Source: Roseovarius sp. EL26 (GTDB lineage: Bacteria; Pseudomonadota; Alphaproteobacteria; Rhodobacterales; Rhodobacteraceae). Taken from it: a stretch of 64,000 bases of DNA. Within the stretch, counting starts at the first letter, position 1; each line of letters opens with the position of its first letter. Positions 20,013 through 28,714 of the stretch are shown piece after piece. Location: the NCBI RefSeq assembly GCF_900327775.1, contig NZ_OUMZ01000006.1, positions 434,001 through 498,000 on the forward strand, given 5' to 3'. Below the pieces are notes generated by a model. It saw nothing but the letters and a program-made list of their open reading frames with translations, was not told the origin of the DNA and searched no databases. The position numbers and the translations under genes are program-made.

Positions 20013-21791
20013 ATGCCCAGCTACACCGCCCCAACCCGCGATATGCAATTCATCCTCCACGATGTTTTGAAAGCCTCTGAAACAGACACGCCGGGTTATG
20101 CCGAATTAGACTCTGATTTCACCTCGGCTGTTCTGGAAGAGGCTGGCAAGATTGCCTCCGAGGTTCTAGCACCTCTGAACACGGTGGGTGATACCGAGGG
20201 CTGCGTTCTGGAAAACGGTGTTGTCCGGACACCAACAGGGTTCAAGGCGGCGTTTGACCAGGTACGTGAAGGTGGTTGGACGGCGTTGGACTTGCCTGAA
20301 GAGTTTGGTGGTCAAAATATGCCCTACTTGCTGGGCACGGCTGTTGGTGAAATGTTCTCGGGTTCTAACCAGGCCTTTACTATGTATCAGGGCCTCACTC
20401 ACGGAGCGGCTTCTGCCATTCTGGTGCACGGTACTGAAGAACAAAAAGCAACCTACCTGCCGAACATGGCGTCCTGCGAATGGACGGGTACCATGAACCT
20501 GACTGAACCACATTGTGGTACCGATCTGGGCTTGATGCGTACCAAAGCCGAGCCTCAGGGTGATGGTAGCTTCAAGATCTCTGGCCAGAAGATTTTCATC
20601 TCGGCGGGTGAGCATGACATGGTCGACAACATCATTCACTTGGTGTTGGCAAAAATTCCCGGAGGCCCCGAAGGTATCAAAGGCGTAAGCCTGTTTATCG
20701 TGCCCAAGTTTATGGTTAATGAAGACGGCTCACTTGGTGAGCGCAACGGCGTGTCTTGTGGCAACATCGAAGAGAAAATGGGCATTCACGGTAATTCGAC
20801 CTGTGTGATGAACTATGACGAGGCAACAGGTTACCTGTTAGGGGAAGAACACAAAGGTATGCGTGCAATGTTCACCATGATGAACGAGGCGCGCATTGGT
20901 GTTGGTATGCAGGGTCTGGCACAGGCTGAGGCTGCCTATCAGAACGCTGTGGAATACGCCAAGGACCGCCTGCAAGGGCGTGATGTGACTGGTGCTAAAA
21001 ACCCTGATGGTCCAGCCGATCCGCTGATCGTACATCCTGATATTCGCCGCTCGCTGATGGATCAAAAGTCCTTTGTCGAAGGTGGCCGCGCGTTTCTTTT
21101 GTGGGGATCACAGATGATCGACCAGTCGCACCGTGGTGGCGATGAAGCAGCCGAAGGTCTGGTCAGTCTGCTGACACCAGTGATCAAAGGCTTCCTGACC
21201 GATGAAGGTTATGACATGACCGTGTTGGCGCAACAGGTCTATGGCGGTCACGGCTATATCGAAGAATGGGGCATGTCGCAGTTCACCCGCGATGCTCGGA
21301 TCGCAATGATCTACGAAGGTGCCAACGGTGTTCAGGCTCTGGATCTGGTCGGTCGCAAGCTGGCACAAGATGGCGGTAAGCACGTCATGGCGTTCTTTGA
21401 CATGGTAAAAACCTTCCTGAAAGAAAACGAAGGCAATGAAGCGCTAAAGGCGGATTTCCTTGACCCACTGAAAGACGCCTCCAAGCATCTGCAGGCCGCA
21501 GGCATGTACTTTATGCAAAACGGGATGAAGAATCCAAATCATGCGCTGGCCGGATCCTATGACTTCATGCATCTCTTTGGCCATGTTTGCCTTGGCCTTA
21601 TGTGGGCACGGATGGCCAAAGCGGCGCTTGCCGCGCTGGATGGTGGCACATCGGATACGCAGTTCTATGAAACCAAGCTGGCGACAGGACGCTTTTATAT
21701 GAAACGCCGTCTGCCCGCGACGGCACTGCATCTGGCCCGTATCGAAAGTGGTGCCGATCCGGTTATGGCGCTGGACGAGGATCAGTTCTAA
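20013..21791 (+). CDS. Acyl-CoA dehydrogenase with extra C-terminal domain (DmdC/FadE-like family)
   Basis: FAD enzyme that introduces the alpha-beta double bond in acyl-CoA. I start at ATG 20013 ([19 protein letters not shown]), 6 bases after an AGGGAGA ribosome site. The 592-residue length exceeds ordinary 380-residue dehydrogenases and fits the family with an additional C-terminal helical domain. Visible blocks are [23 protein letters not shown] and, near 430, the [12 protein letters not shown] segment that holds the catalytic glutamate. The same family includes DmdC, the methylmercaptopropionyl-CoA dehydrogenase of DMSP catabolism, but the neighbours here are generic beta-oxidation genes. 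I therefore favour a medium/long-chain acyl-CoA substrate and leave DmdC activity open. Confidence 0.9.
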   Translation: MPSYTAPTRDMQFILHDVLKASETDTPGYAELDSDFTSAVLEEAGKIASEVLAPLNTVGDTEGCVLENGVVRTPTGFKAAFDQVREGGWTALDLPEEFGGQNMPYLLGTAVGEMFSGSNQAFTMYQGLTHGAASAILVHGTEEQKATYLPNMASCEWTGTMNLTEPHCGTDLGLMRTKAEPQGDGSFKISGQKIFISAGEHDMVDNIIHLVLAKIPGGPEGIKGVSLFIVPKFMVNEDGSLGERNGVSCGNIEEKMGIHGNSTCVMNYDEATGYLLGEEHKGMRAMFTMMNEARIGVGMQGLAQAEAAYQNAVEYAKDRLQGRDVTGAKNPDGPADPLIVHPDIRRSLMDQKSFVEGGRAFLLWGSQMIDQSHRGGDEAAEGLVSLLTPVIKGFLTDEGYDMTVLAQQVYGGHGYIEEWGMSQFTRDARIAMIYEGANGVQALDLVGRKLAQDGGKHVMAFFDMVKTFLKENEGNEALKADFLDPLKDASKHLQAAGMYFMQNGMKNPNHALAGSYDFMHLFGHVCLGLMWARMAKAALAALDGGTSDTQFYETKLATGRFYMKRRLPATALHLARIESGADPVMALDEDQF

Positions 21792-21830
21792 CGTGTCAGT
21801 AATTTGAGAGACGCCTGAATAGGATTTCTA

Positions 21831-22043
21831 ATGCCCAAACGCTTTCGCCTGACCCGCCGTTTCAACACTGCCATGACGGAAGACGGATACCGCCGTCTGC
21901 GTAAGTTTGCACAAGAAGCCGGATTGGACGAAGGCGAGGCGCTCTCATTTCTCTTTGAGAATTTTGATAGCGTGATCGACGATGAAACCTTTGGGCATCG
22001 CCTGCGGATGTTCAATTCGGAACTGGAGGCGCGCAAGAGATGA
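21831..22043 (+). CDS. Small conserved protein in beta-oxidation operon
   Basis: A 70-residue basic protein beginning MPKRFRLTRRFNTAMTEDGY, with a predicted helical middle (RRLRKFAQEAGLDEGEALSFLFENFDSVID) and a charged tail. It lies 39 bp after the acyl-CoA dehydrogenase and 28 bp before the GST, in the same orientation, so it is part of the operon. I recognise no domain; the N-terminus and size are compatible with a ribbon-helix-helix-like DNA-binding fold, but this is speculation. Confidence 0.75.
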   Translation: MPKRFRLTRRFNTAMTEDGYRRLRKFAQEAGLDEGEALSFLFENFDSVIDDETFGHRLRMFNSELEARKR

Positions 22044-22071
22044 CGCCCCATCAAAAACAGGGAACGAAAGC

Positions 22072-22707
22072 ATGACGATCAAACTCTATTGCATGGGCGA
22101 AAGCGGCAACGCCTACAAGGCCGCGCTTGCGCTGGAACTGTCGGGTTTGGACTGGGAACCGGTCTATGTTGATTTCTTCGGCGGCGAGACCCGAACCGAT
22201 GCCTTTCGTGAGATCAACGTGATGGGCGAAGTTCCGGTTCTGGTGGACGGTGATACGACGCTGACACAATCCGGCGTAATGCAGATGTACATCACTGAGA
22301 AAACCGGCAAATTTGGTGGTGCGACACCAGAAGAGCAACGTGAAGTGATGCGCTGGGTGTTTTGGGACAATCACAAGCTCAGCTCTCAGGCCGGAATGAC
22401 ACGGTTTTTGCTGAACTTTCTGCCTGCGGACAAACGGCCGGCAGACGTGATCGGATTTACCCAAGGACGCCTGACAGCCGCTTATACAGCCTTGAATGCC
22501 CACCTTGAAGGGCGTGATTGGATCGTTGGTGATGGTATCACTAACGCCGATATGTCCTGCTGTGGCTACCTATTTTACCCAGAGCCGTTTGGCTTTGATC
22601 GGGCTGAGTGGTCCAACATCGACCGTTGGCTCAGCAATATTGAGAACACACCGGGGTGGAAACACCCCTACGACCTGATGCCCGGCAGCCCTGCTGACCG
22701 CGCCTGA
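22072..22707 (+). CDS. Glutathione S-transferase family protein
   Basis: A 211-residue protein with the thioredoxin-like N-terminal domain (TIKLYCMGESGNAYKAALALELSGL...GEVPVLVDGD) including the cis-proline of the EVPVL element, and an all-helical C-terminal domain from about residue 90 (RWVFWDNHKLSSQ...DWIVGDGITNADMSC). The start ATG 22072 follows a GGGAACGA site; an upstream in-frame ORF overlaps the previous gene and is rejected. Its place inside a fatty-acid operon suggests detoxification of reactive acyl or aldehyde by-products, or a structural role. Substrate unknown. Confidence 0.9.
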   Translation: MTIKLYCMGESGNAYKAALALELSGLDWEPVYVDFFGGETRTDAFREINVMGEVPVLVDGDTTLTQSGVMQMYITEKTGKFGGATPEEQREVMRWVFWDNHKLSSQAGMTRFLLNFLPADKRPADVIGFTQGRLTAAYTALNAHLEGRDWIVGDGITNADMSCCGYLFYPEPFGFDRAEWSNIDRWLSNIENTPGWKHPYDLMPGSPADRA

Positions 22708-22723
22708 TATTGAGGAGGAAACC

Positions 22724-23935
22724 ATGACCGAAGCCTATATCTATGACGCCGTGCGCACGCCGCGTGGCAAGGGCCGTAAAGATGGCGCGTTGCATGAAGT
22801 AACGGCCGCACGCCTGTCTGCGCAGGTGATGAACGCGCTGAAAGATCGTAACGGCCTTGAAGGCCATGCTGTTGAAGATGTGATCTGGGGCAACGTGACC
22901 CAGGTGATGGAGCAGGGCGGTTGCCTTGCTCGGACGGCTGTTCTGGCGTCGGATCTTGATGAATCCATTCCCGGTCTGGCGATCAATAGGTTCTGTGCCT
23001 CGGGTATGGAGGCGGTGAACTTGGCGGCCAACCAAGTTAAAGGTGGCGCAGGTGAGGCTTACATCGCTGGCGGTGTTGAGATGATGGGTCGCGTGGCCAT
23101 GGGCAGCGATGGTGCCGCCATTGCCGTGGATCCAAGCATTGCAATGGACACCTACTTTGTCCCGCAGGGTGTCAGTGCCGACATTATCGCGACCGAGTAT
23201 GGATTCACTCGCGATCAAGCCGATGCATTGGCTGTTGAAAGCCAAAACCGTGCCGCTGCGGCATGGAAAGCTAACCGGTTTGAGAAATCTGTCATCACGG
23301 TCAAAGATCAAAACGGTCTGACCATTCTGGATCATGATGAATACATGCGTCCGGGCACAGATATGCAGGCTCTGGGTGCGTTGAATGCCAGCTTCCAGCA
23401 GATGGGTGAAGTGATGCCGGGCTTTGATGCTGTGGCAAAACTCAAGTACCCGCATCTGGAAAAGATCAATCACATCCACCATGCGGGCAACAGTTCGGGC
23501 ATTGTGGACGGCTCCGCCGGTGTGCTGATCGGCAACGCAGAGTTTGGTAAGAAATATGGCCTGAAACCGCGCGCGCGTATCCGTCAGACTTGTAAGATCG
23601 GCACGGATCCGACCATCATGTTGACCGGCCCGGTTCCAGCAACGCAAAAGATCTTGGCCGACAGCGGCATGAATATCTCGGATATTGACTTGTTTGAGGT
23701 CAACGAAGCCTTTGCCTCGGTCGTGCTGCGTTTCCAACAGGCCTTTGATGTCGATCCCGATCTGGTCAATGTCAATGGCGGCTCCATCGCCATGGGTCAC
23801 CCACTGGGGGCAACTGGCGCGATTATTATCGGCACGTTGCTGGATGAGCTTGAGCGTTCAGACAAAGAGGTCGGTCTGGCCACGCTTTGCATTGCATCCG
23901 GCATGGGTGCGGCAACCATCATTGAACGTGTGTAA
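22724..23935 (+). CDS. fadA: Acetyl-CoA C-acyltransferase (thiolase, FadA type)
   Basis: Catalyses thiolytic release of acetyl-CoA from 3-ketoacyl-CoA. The 403-residue protein carries the acylated nucleophile Cys91 (NRFCASGMEAV), the GHPLGATGA motif with its catalytic histidine, and the C-terminal CIASGMGAA with the second cysteine. A GAGGAGG ribosome site is present and it starts 16 bp after the GST. It is adjacent to and upstream of the FadB-like gene, so the pair probably makes a trifunctional beta-oxidation complex. It could in principle act in the biosynthetic direction, but gene context argues for degradation. Confidence 0.92.
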   Translation: MTEAYIYDAVRTPRGKGRKDGALHEVTAARLSAQVMNALKDRNGLEGHAVEDVIWGNVTQVMEQGGCLARTAVLASDLDESIPGLAINRFCASGMEAVNLAANQVKGGAGEAYIAGGVEMMGRVAMGSDGAAIAVDPSIAMDTYFVPQGVSADIIATEYGFTRDQADALAVESQNRAAAAWKANRFEKSVITVKDQNGLTILDHDEYMRPGTDMQALGALNASFQQMGEVMPGFDAVAKLKYPHLEKINHIHHAGNSSGIVDGSAGVLIGNAEFGKKYGLKPRARIRQTCKIGTDPTIMLTGPVPATQKILADSGMNISDIDLFEVNEAFASVVLRFQQAFDVDPDLVNVNGGSIAMGHPLGATGAIIIGTLLDELERSDKEVGLATLCIASGMGAATIIERV

Positions 23936-23955
23936 CAGGTGAGAGGAGAAATAAG

Positions 23956-26154
23956 ATGACTGATTTCACCATGAAGACAGACGCTGATGGCGTCGCAATC
24001 ATCACTTGGGACACCGTTGGCAAGTCCATGAATGTGATGAACGAGCAGGGCTTTTTCGATCTGGAAAAACTGGTTGATGAAGCACTGACCGATGATGCGG
24101 TTAAAGGCATCATCATCACCTCGGGCAAAGAAGGCACATTTGCAGGTGGGATGGATCTGAACATCATCGCCCGTATGAAGGAAATGGCTGGCGATGAACC
24201 TGCCAAGGGCCTGTTTGATGGCCTGATGCAGATGCATGGCATCCTGCGCAAGATCGAACGCGCGGGCATGGATTCGAAAACCAACAAGGGTGGCAAGCCG
24301 ATTGCGGCGGCGCTGCCCGGGACTGCGCTGGGTATCGGTCTGGAAATTCCGCTGGCCTGCCACCGGATTTTTGCCGCCGACAATCCAAAGGCCAAAATCG
24401 GCCTGCCTGAGATTATGGTCGGTATATTCCCCGGCATGGGCGGTACCACGCGTTTGGTGCGTAAAATGGGAGCGATGGCGGCGTCGCCTCTGTTGCTTGA
24501 GGGCAAGTTGAACGACCCGAAAAAGGCCAAGATGGCCGGTGTCGTGGATGAGGTTGTGGCACCTGAAGAACTGATCGCCAAAGCTAAAGCATGGATTTTG
24601 AGCGAACCCAAGTTCGTGAAGCCATGGGATGAGAAGGGTTATAAAATGCCCGGCGGTGCGCCGTACCATCCGGCGGGTTTCATGACCTATGTTGGGGCTT
24701 CGGCCATGGTGCATGGCAAAACTCAAGGTGCGTTCCCGGCAGCCAAGGCATTGTTGTCGGCCGCTTACGAGGGTGCACTTGTACCGTTCGATACGGCGAT
24801 TAAGATCGAAGCGCGCTGGTTCACCAATGTGCTTATGAACCCAAGTTCTAGCGCGATGATCCGTTCACTGTTCATCAACAAGGAAGCTTTGGAAAAAGGT
24901 GCAAACCGTCCAGATGTTGCCGATGAACGCGTCAAGAAAGTTGGCGTCATGGGCGCGGGCATGATGGGTGCAGGCATTACGCTTGTGTCGGCTATGGCCG
25001 GGATGGAAGTGGTCCTGATTGATCAGAAGCAGGAGGCGGCCGAAAAGGGAAAATCCTACACCGCTGACTACATGGACAAGGGCATCAAACGTGGCAAGGC
25101 AACTGAGGCGAAAAAGGTGGCCACGTTGGATCTGATTACCGCGACCACGGATTATGCTGCTCTGGAAGGTTGTGACCTGATCATTGAAGCGGTGTTCGAG
25201 GATCCGGGTGTTAAGGCTGCGGTTACCAAAGAGGTGTTGAAAGTGGTGGGCGATGATTGCATCTTTGCCACCAACACCTCGACTCTACCGATCACAGAGC
25301 TGGCCAAGGCCAGCGATAAACCGGACCAGTTCATCGGCATTCACTTCTTCTCGCCGGTTGAAAAAATGATGCTGGTAGAGATCATCAAGGGCAAGGAGAC
25401 CGGTCCACGGGCCGTTGCGAAGGCGTTGGATTATGTCCGACAGATCCGCAAGACACCGGTTGTGGTGAACGACGCGCGGTTCTTCTACTGCAACCGTTGC
25501 ATCATCCCATACATCAACGAAGGCATCCGTATGGTTGCCGAGGGCGTTGCGCCTGCGCTGATCGACAATGCCGCACGTCAGCTGGGGTTCCCGGTGGGGC
25601 CGTTGCAGTTGGTGGATGAGACATCGATTGATCTGGGTGCCAAGATTGCCCGCGCCACCCGCGCGGCCATGGGTGATGATTACCCTGATGGCGCGGTGGA
25701 CGAGGTGATCTTCTGGATGGAGGAACAGGGCCGCCTGGGCCGTAAATCCAACGCTGGTTTCTTTGACTATGACGAAAAAGGGAAACGTCAGGGGTATTGG
25801 GAAGGCCTTGCTGCGCAATACCCACAGGCGGATGATCAGCCCGACTTGATCACTGTGCAGCATCGCCTGATGTTCGCGCAGGTGCTTGAGGCGGTGCGTG
25901 CACTGGAAGAGGGCGTGTTGGAAGATATCCGTGAAGGTGATGTTGGTGCCATTCTGGCCTGGGGCTTTGCGCCGTGGTCTGGTGGTCCGTTCTCGTGGCT
26001 TGATATCATCGGTACGCCTTACGCAGCTGAACGCTGTGACCAGTTGGCCGAGGAGTTTGGCCCACGTTTCGCTACACCAGCCCTGTTGCGGGAAATGGCG
26101 GATAAAAACCAAAGCTTCTACAAGCGGTTCGATACTGAAGCCAACGCGGCTTGA
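23956..26154 (+). CDS. fadB: Fused enoyl-CoA hydratase / 3-hydroxyacyl-CoA dehydrogenase (FadB/FadJ-like)
   Basis: Bifunctional beta-oxidation enzyme of 732 residues. The N-terminal crotonase domain (about 1-280) has the SGKEGTFAGGMDL oxyanion-hole region and GLPEIMVGIFPGMGGTTRL with its catalytic glutamate. The NAD-binding domain begins near 325 with the Rossmann motif GVMGAGMMGAGI and contains NTSTLPI and the HFFSPVEKMMLVE segment with the catalytic histidine. The helical dehydrogenase C-terminal domains follow (PVGPLQLVDE; WGFAPWSGGPFSW). The start has a GAGAGGAG ribosome site. It closes the operon, with a perfect 12-bp terminator 12 bases after the stop codon. Confidence 0.95.
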   Translation: MTDFTMKTDADGVAIITWDTVGKSMNVMNEQGFFDLEKLVDEALTDDAVKGIIITSGKEGTFAGGMDLNIIARMKEMAGDEPAKGLFDGLMQMHGILRKIERAGMDSKTNKGGKPIAAALPGTALGIGLEIPLACHRIFAADNPKAKIGLPEIMVGIFPGMGGTTRLVRKMGAMAASPLLLEGKLNDPKKAKMAGVVDEVVAPEELIAKAKAWILSEPKFVKPWDEKGYKMPGGAPYHPAGFMTYVGASAMVHGKTQGAFPAAKALLSAAYEGALVPFDTAIKIEARWFTNVLMNPSSSAMIRSLFINKEALEKGANRPDVADERVKKVGVMGAGMMGAGITLVSAMAGMEVVLIDQKQEAAEKGKSYTADYMDKGIKRGKATEAKKVATLDLITATTDYAALEGCDLIIEAVFEDPGVKAAVTKEVLKVVGDDCIFATNTSTLPITELAKASDKPDQFIGIHFFSPVEKMMLVEIIKGKETGPRAVAKALDYVRQIRKTPVVVNDARFFYCNRCIIPYINEGIRMVAEGVAPALIDNAARQLGFPVGPLQLVDETSIDLGAKIARATRAAMGDDYPDGAVDEVIFWMEEQGRLGRKSNAGFFDYDEKGKRQGYWEGLAAQYPQADDQPDLITVQHRLMFAQVLEAVRALEEGVLEDIREGDVGAILAWGFAPWSGGPFSWLDIIGTPYAAERCDQLAEEFGPRFATPALLREMADKNQSFYKRFDTEANAA

Positions 26155-26165
26155 ATAAAATAGTT

Positions 26166-26198
26166 GTGCCGCCGGAAAATTCCGGCGGCACTTTCTTT
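26166..26198 (+). terminator. Strong terminator of the beta-oxidation operon
   Basis: GTGCCGCCGGAA and TTCCGGCGGCAC are perfect 12-bp complements (26166-26191) with a 2-base centre (effective tetraloop). TTTCTTT follows. Confidence 0.9.
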
Positions 26199-26331
26199 GG
26201 GGTCAACATTCCGAAGATTTCACATGGCTGCCCCATACCTGTTCTTCCCCACTCACGAAAAAAGACATGTATGTAGTTGCTGGCGATGCCCTGTGCTGGC
26301 GCTAATGAGATGCGGCCCCCAAAATGAATGG

Positions 26332-27030
26332 TTAGAGTACTGTCCGTTTCCGACGCATCAGGCCCAATCCAGCAACACCTGCAAACAACATCCAACCGGC
26401 GGCGGGCAGAGGGATCGTTGAAATCGGCGCAAGCTCTAGTTTGGTGAGCTGCCCTGATATGAAGTGCTGACCTACCAAATGGGTGGATGCGCCGAAATCA
26501 AGTGTGCGGGTTTGAAAGGAGAAGCGGTTAGTCTTAAAATCAGAGATATCGAGCGTGTCCGGTAGAGACGCTGTTTTGAACACATCCCCAAAGGAAGAGC
26601 TCAGGTCAATTTGAAAATAAGTCTGAACTTGTCTGCCGGATCTAGGAAAATCGTTCCCGCCGCCAAAAACCAATCCATCACGCGAGAGGCCGCCAAATGT
26701 ATTGTAGACGACATAAGCGACAACGTCGTCACCTGCTTCGGTATCGAAGGTAACATCAACAGTTGGGAAGGACGCGCTGATTGAACTTGGACCACCTTCA
26801 AAACGGGCGTTCCTTGTGTTATCCGATGTTGGAATTTGGTCCAATTCGTAAGTGAATGAGCCGGTAAACACATTGTTGGTCGCAAACGTAGGTTCATGGT
26901 CCAACAGTCCTGTCGTGTCTCCTGAACTTGAGAAATAATTCGCTGTTGCCTCAAAATTGAACGTCACAGGCACCGCACTGGCGGTACTTGCCGCGAAAAT
27001 AGCCAAAATGGCCAAACTCGTTTTAATCAT
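26332..27030 (-). CDS. VPLPA-CTERM sorting domain-containing exported protein
   Basis: Secreted or surface protein of about 232 residues from the ATG at 27030, which has AGGGAAG upstream on the complement; an in-frame ATG at 27063 is possible but gives a worse signal peptide. The signal peptide is MIKTSLAILAIFAASTASA. The C-terminus has the tripartite sorting signal: PLPAAGW, a hydrophobic helix (MLFAGVAGLGLM) and an RRKR cluster, as in VPLPA-CTERM proteins handled by exosortase-type enzymes. The body is rich in beta-type segments and lacks a recognised enzyme domain. No exosortase is in the window. It is divergent from a LuxR gene with a lux-box-like repeat in the 90-bp spacer. Confidence 0.87.
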   Translation of the reverse strand: MIKTSLAILAIFAASTASAVPVTFNFEATANYFSSSGDTTGLLDHEPTFATNNVFTGSFTYELDQIPTSDNTRNARFEGGPSSISASFPTVDVTFDTEAGDDVVAYVVYNTFGGLSRDGLVFGGGNDFPRSGRQVQTYFQIDLSSSFGDVFKTASLPDTLDISDFKTNRFSFQTRTLDFGASTHLVGQHFISGQLTKLELAPISTIPLPAAGWMLFAGVAGLGLMRRKRTVL

Positions 27031-27102
27031 ACTAAAATCTTCCCTAAATGAACCTTGTTGCATTCTTGGCCAACATCATTTCTGTTTAGGGGGCTAAGAA
27101 CA

Positions 27103-27122
27103 ACCTAGCAAAAGTGATAGGT
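27103..27122. promoter_or_regulatory. Lux-box-like 20-bp inverted repeat
   Basis: ACCTAGCAAAAGTGATAGGT has perfect ACCTA/TAGGT outer arms and 7 of 10 paired positions. It has the same 20-bp length and ACCT...AGGT ends as the classical lux box (ACCTGTAGGATCGTACAGGT). It sits between the VPLPA-CTERM gene and luxR and overlaps the first two bases of the assigned luxR GTG start. Confidence 0.6.
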
Positions 27123-27882
27123 GGCCGTGGATAACGCATTGATCGACCTTCTGAATAAACTGGATCACAGATCCGGGGAAGGCGCGGCCTATGCGATAAC
27201 CACAGATTTTTTTCAGGGCCTAGGATTTAGGTATGTAAACATCGGTCTTGCGTCGACAACTGATATTGGCGTTCTGGGCATGTATTCCAACATGAGCATG
27301 GATTGGTTGTCGCATTATGTTGATGTCGGTTACAGCGGTTGCGATGTTATGTTTGACTATGCAATGGCGTCCAGCGAACTTCGGCTATGTGATCCTAAAA
27401 GTAACCTGACATTACCGTCGAGGGACAAAGCGCGAAGTGACCGGATGCTGGTCGAAGTGCAGGATGAGGGATTGGTGTCCTCTTTGATTTTGCCACGCCA
27501 TAGCGCTGTGTCGGATCACAAGATTGGTTTCAATTTGTGTGCGGATATCGAAGGTTATGAACTGGAGCGCATGACCCAAGACCAGTGCAATTCGATATTA
27601 TTGGGGGCAGCGCTGACCCAAAATGCCATTATCGAGGATGTAGAAGGCGACAAATACGGCGCTCATTGGTTTCCGTTCAATACTGATCAGGTGAAATTAA
27701 GCCTGCGCGAAGCTGAGGTAATAAAGTGGTTGTCTGAAGGATTGAGAAATGATCGCATTGCAGATCGTCTTAAGATTTCCAACGCGACCGTGAATTTTCA
27801 TATTACGTCTGCAAAAAAGAAGCTTGGTGCGAAAACTCGCGAACAGGCAGTGGCTATCGCCCTGATCAATAAACTTATTTGA
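27121..27882 (+). CDS. LuxR family regulator with autoinducer-binding domain (orphan)
   Basis: A 253-residue quorum-sensing-type regulator. The N-terminal autoinducer domain keeps Trp62, Tyr66 and Asp75 with exactly the spacing of TraR Trp57, Tyr61 and Asp70 (DWLSHYVDVGYSGCD), but the position of Trp85 is a cysteine (Cys90). The C-terminal GerE helix-turn-helix is at about 192-250 (LSLREAEVIKWLSEG...ISNATVNFHITSAKKKLGA). There is no luxI-type synthase nearby, so it is a LuxR solo. The start is uncertain: GTG 27121 or GTG 27127, both with poor ribosome sites. A lux-box-like repeat at the start suggests autoregulation and control of the divergent VPLPA-CTERM gene. Confidence 0.88.
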   Translation: MAVDNALIDLLNKLDHRSGEGAAYAITTDFFQGLGFRYVNIGLASTTDIGVLGMYSNMSMDWLSHYVDVGYSGCDVMFDYAMASSELRLCDPKSNLTLPSRDKARSDRMLVEVQDEGLVSSLILPRHSAVSDHKIGFNLCADIEGYELERMTQDQCNSILLGAALTQNAIIEDVEGDKYGAHWFPFNTDQVKLSLREAEVIKWLSEGLRNDRIADRLKISNATVNFHITSAKKKLGAKTREQAVAIALINKLI

Positions 27883-27919
27883 AATGTTGGATGGCTTGCC
27901 AAGGTTGATTTTGAGTATA

Positions 27920-28564
27920 TCAAAATTGGTAGCCAAATTGCGCGATGTCTCGTGAGCAGATCCGTGCGACGAGATCAGTATCTTCATTTGAATAATAGAA
28001 GCGGTAGTCCCGTCGCCGTTCAGATGTATTTGCCACCGGAATATCCAACTTAAACCCAAGGTGTGTCCAGACAGATGCCAGATCCTGCTCCAGATGTTCA
28101 AGTCGGACGTAGGCGTTGCAGTACTCAATCCCATCGCTTGCTGTCATGTATTGGCGATAAGGCTGAGCGCGCAGGCTGTGCCTTATTGGGGAGGCATTTA
28201 GGAATGCACTGAAATCCAGCTGCTGTGCCAATTTTACAGCCTGATGGTCAAAGGTCTGACCTTGTAGCCAATGATAATAGCTGACCAATCGATCCCAAGG
28301 GTTTCTGACCAAGGTAAAGTTATAGAGCTCTTTTAATTCATGCGCTTGCACAATTCCGTCGATATCGGAAAGTGTTGAATGTTTCCACAGTCGCCCTGTG
28401 GTCTGCAAATGTTTGAGACGGGCTTTGCGCCGCTGTGCTTTGGGCGTGTCACCGATCAAGACATCATCTTTCATCGCGCGACCTTCCAGTGCCATAGCCA
28501 TTGCAGTGCCACCGGTTTTGGGAATGTGCACAAATATATAGCGCCGCCCGCGAGATATAATCAT
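27920..28564 (-). CDS. Sulfotransferase family protein
   Basis: PAPS-dependent sulfotransferase-like protein of about 214 residues. The 5'-phosphosulfate loop is at the very N-terminus (RYIFVHIPKTGGTAMA) and the 3'-phosphate-binding motif follows near residues 85-95 (LVRNPWDRLVSYYHW). I start at ATG 28564 (MIISRGRRYIFVHIPK), which is where many Rhodobacteraceae homologues begin; an in-frame TTG at 28630 would add 22 residues without a better ribosome site. Acceptors for this family include surface glycans and lipids. It is convergent with the LuxR gene and divergent from an acyl-CoA synthetase. Confidence 0.85.
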   Translation of the reverse strand: MIISRGRRYIFVHIPKTGGTAMAMALEGRAMKDDVLIGDTPKAQRRKARLKHLQTTGRLWKHSTLSDIDGIVQAHELKELYNFTLVRNPWDRLVSYYHWLQGQTFDHQAVKLAQQLDFSAFLNASPIRHSLRAQPYRQYMTASDGIEYCNAYVRLEHLEQDLASVWTHLGFKLDIPVANTSERRRDYRFYYSNEDTDLVARICSRDIAQFGYQF

Positions 28565-28714
28565 ATGCAACAAGCTAGGGTGCGCGCGGCGACTACGCAA
28601 GAAATCTGAGGGTGAAAGCAAAAAAGTCAATTGTCAGACATTTAAGATTTGATTGCGAAAAGAAACTCAATATTGTCATCCAAGTCTTTGACGTTAGGGA
28701 ATCAGGGGAAACCA

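Noticed and set aside
22631..24726. Long minus-strand frames (389 and 309 residues) opposite the thiolase and FadB-like genes
   Set aside because: Both are antisense to genes with complete catalytic motifs and have no recognisable protein features.
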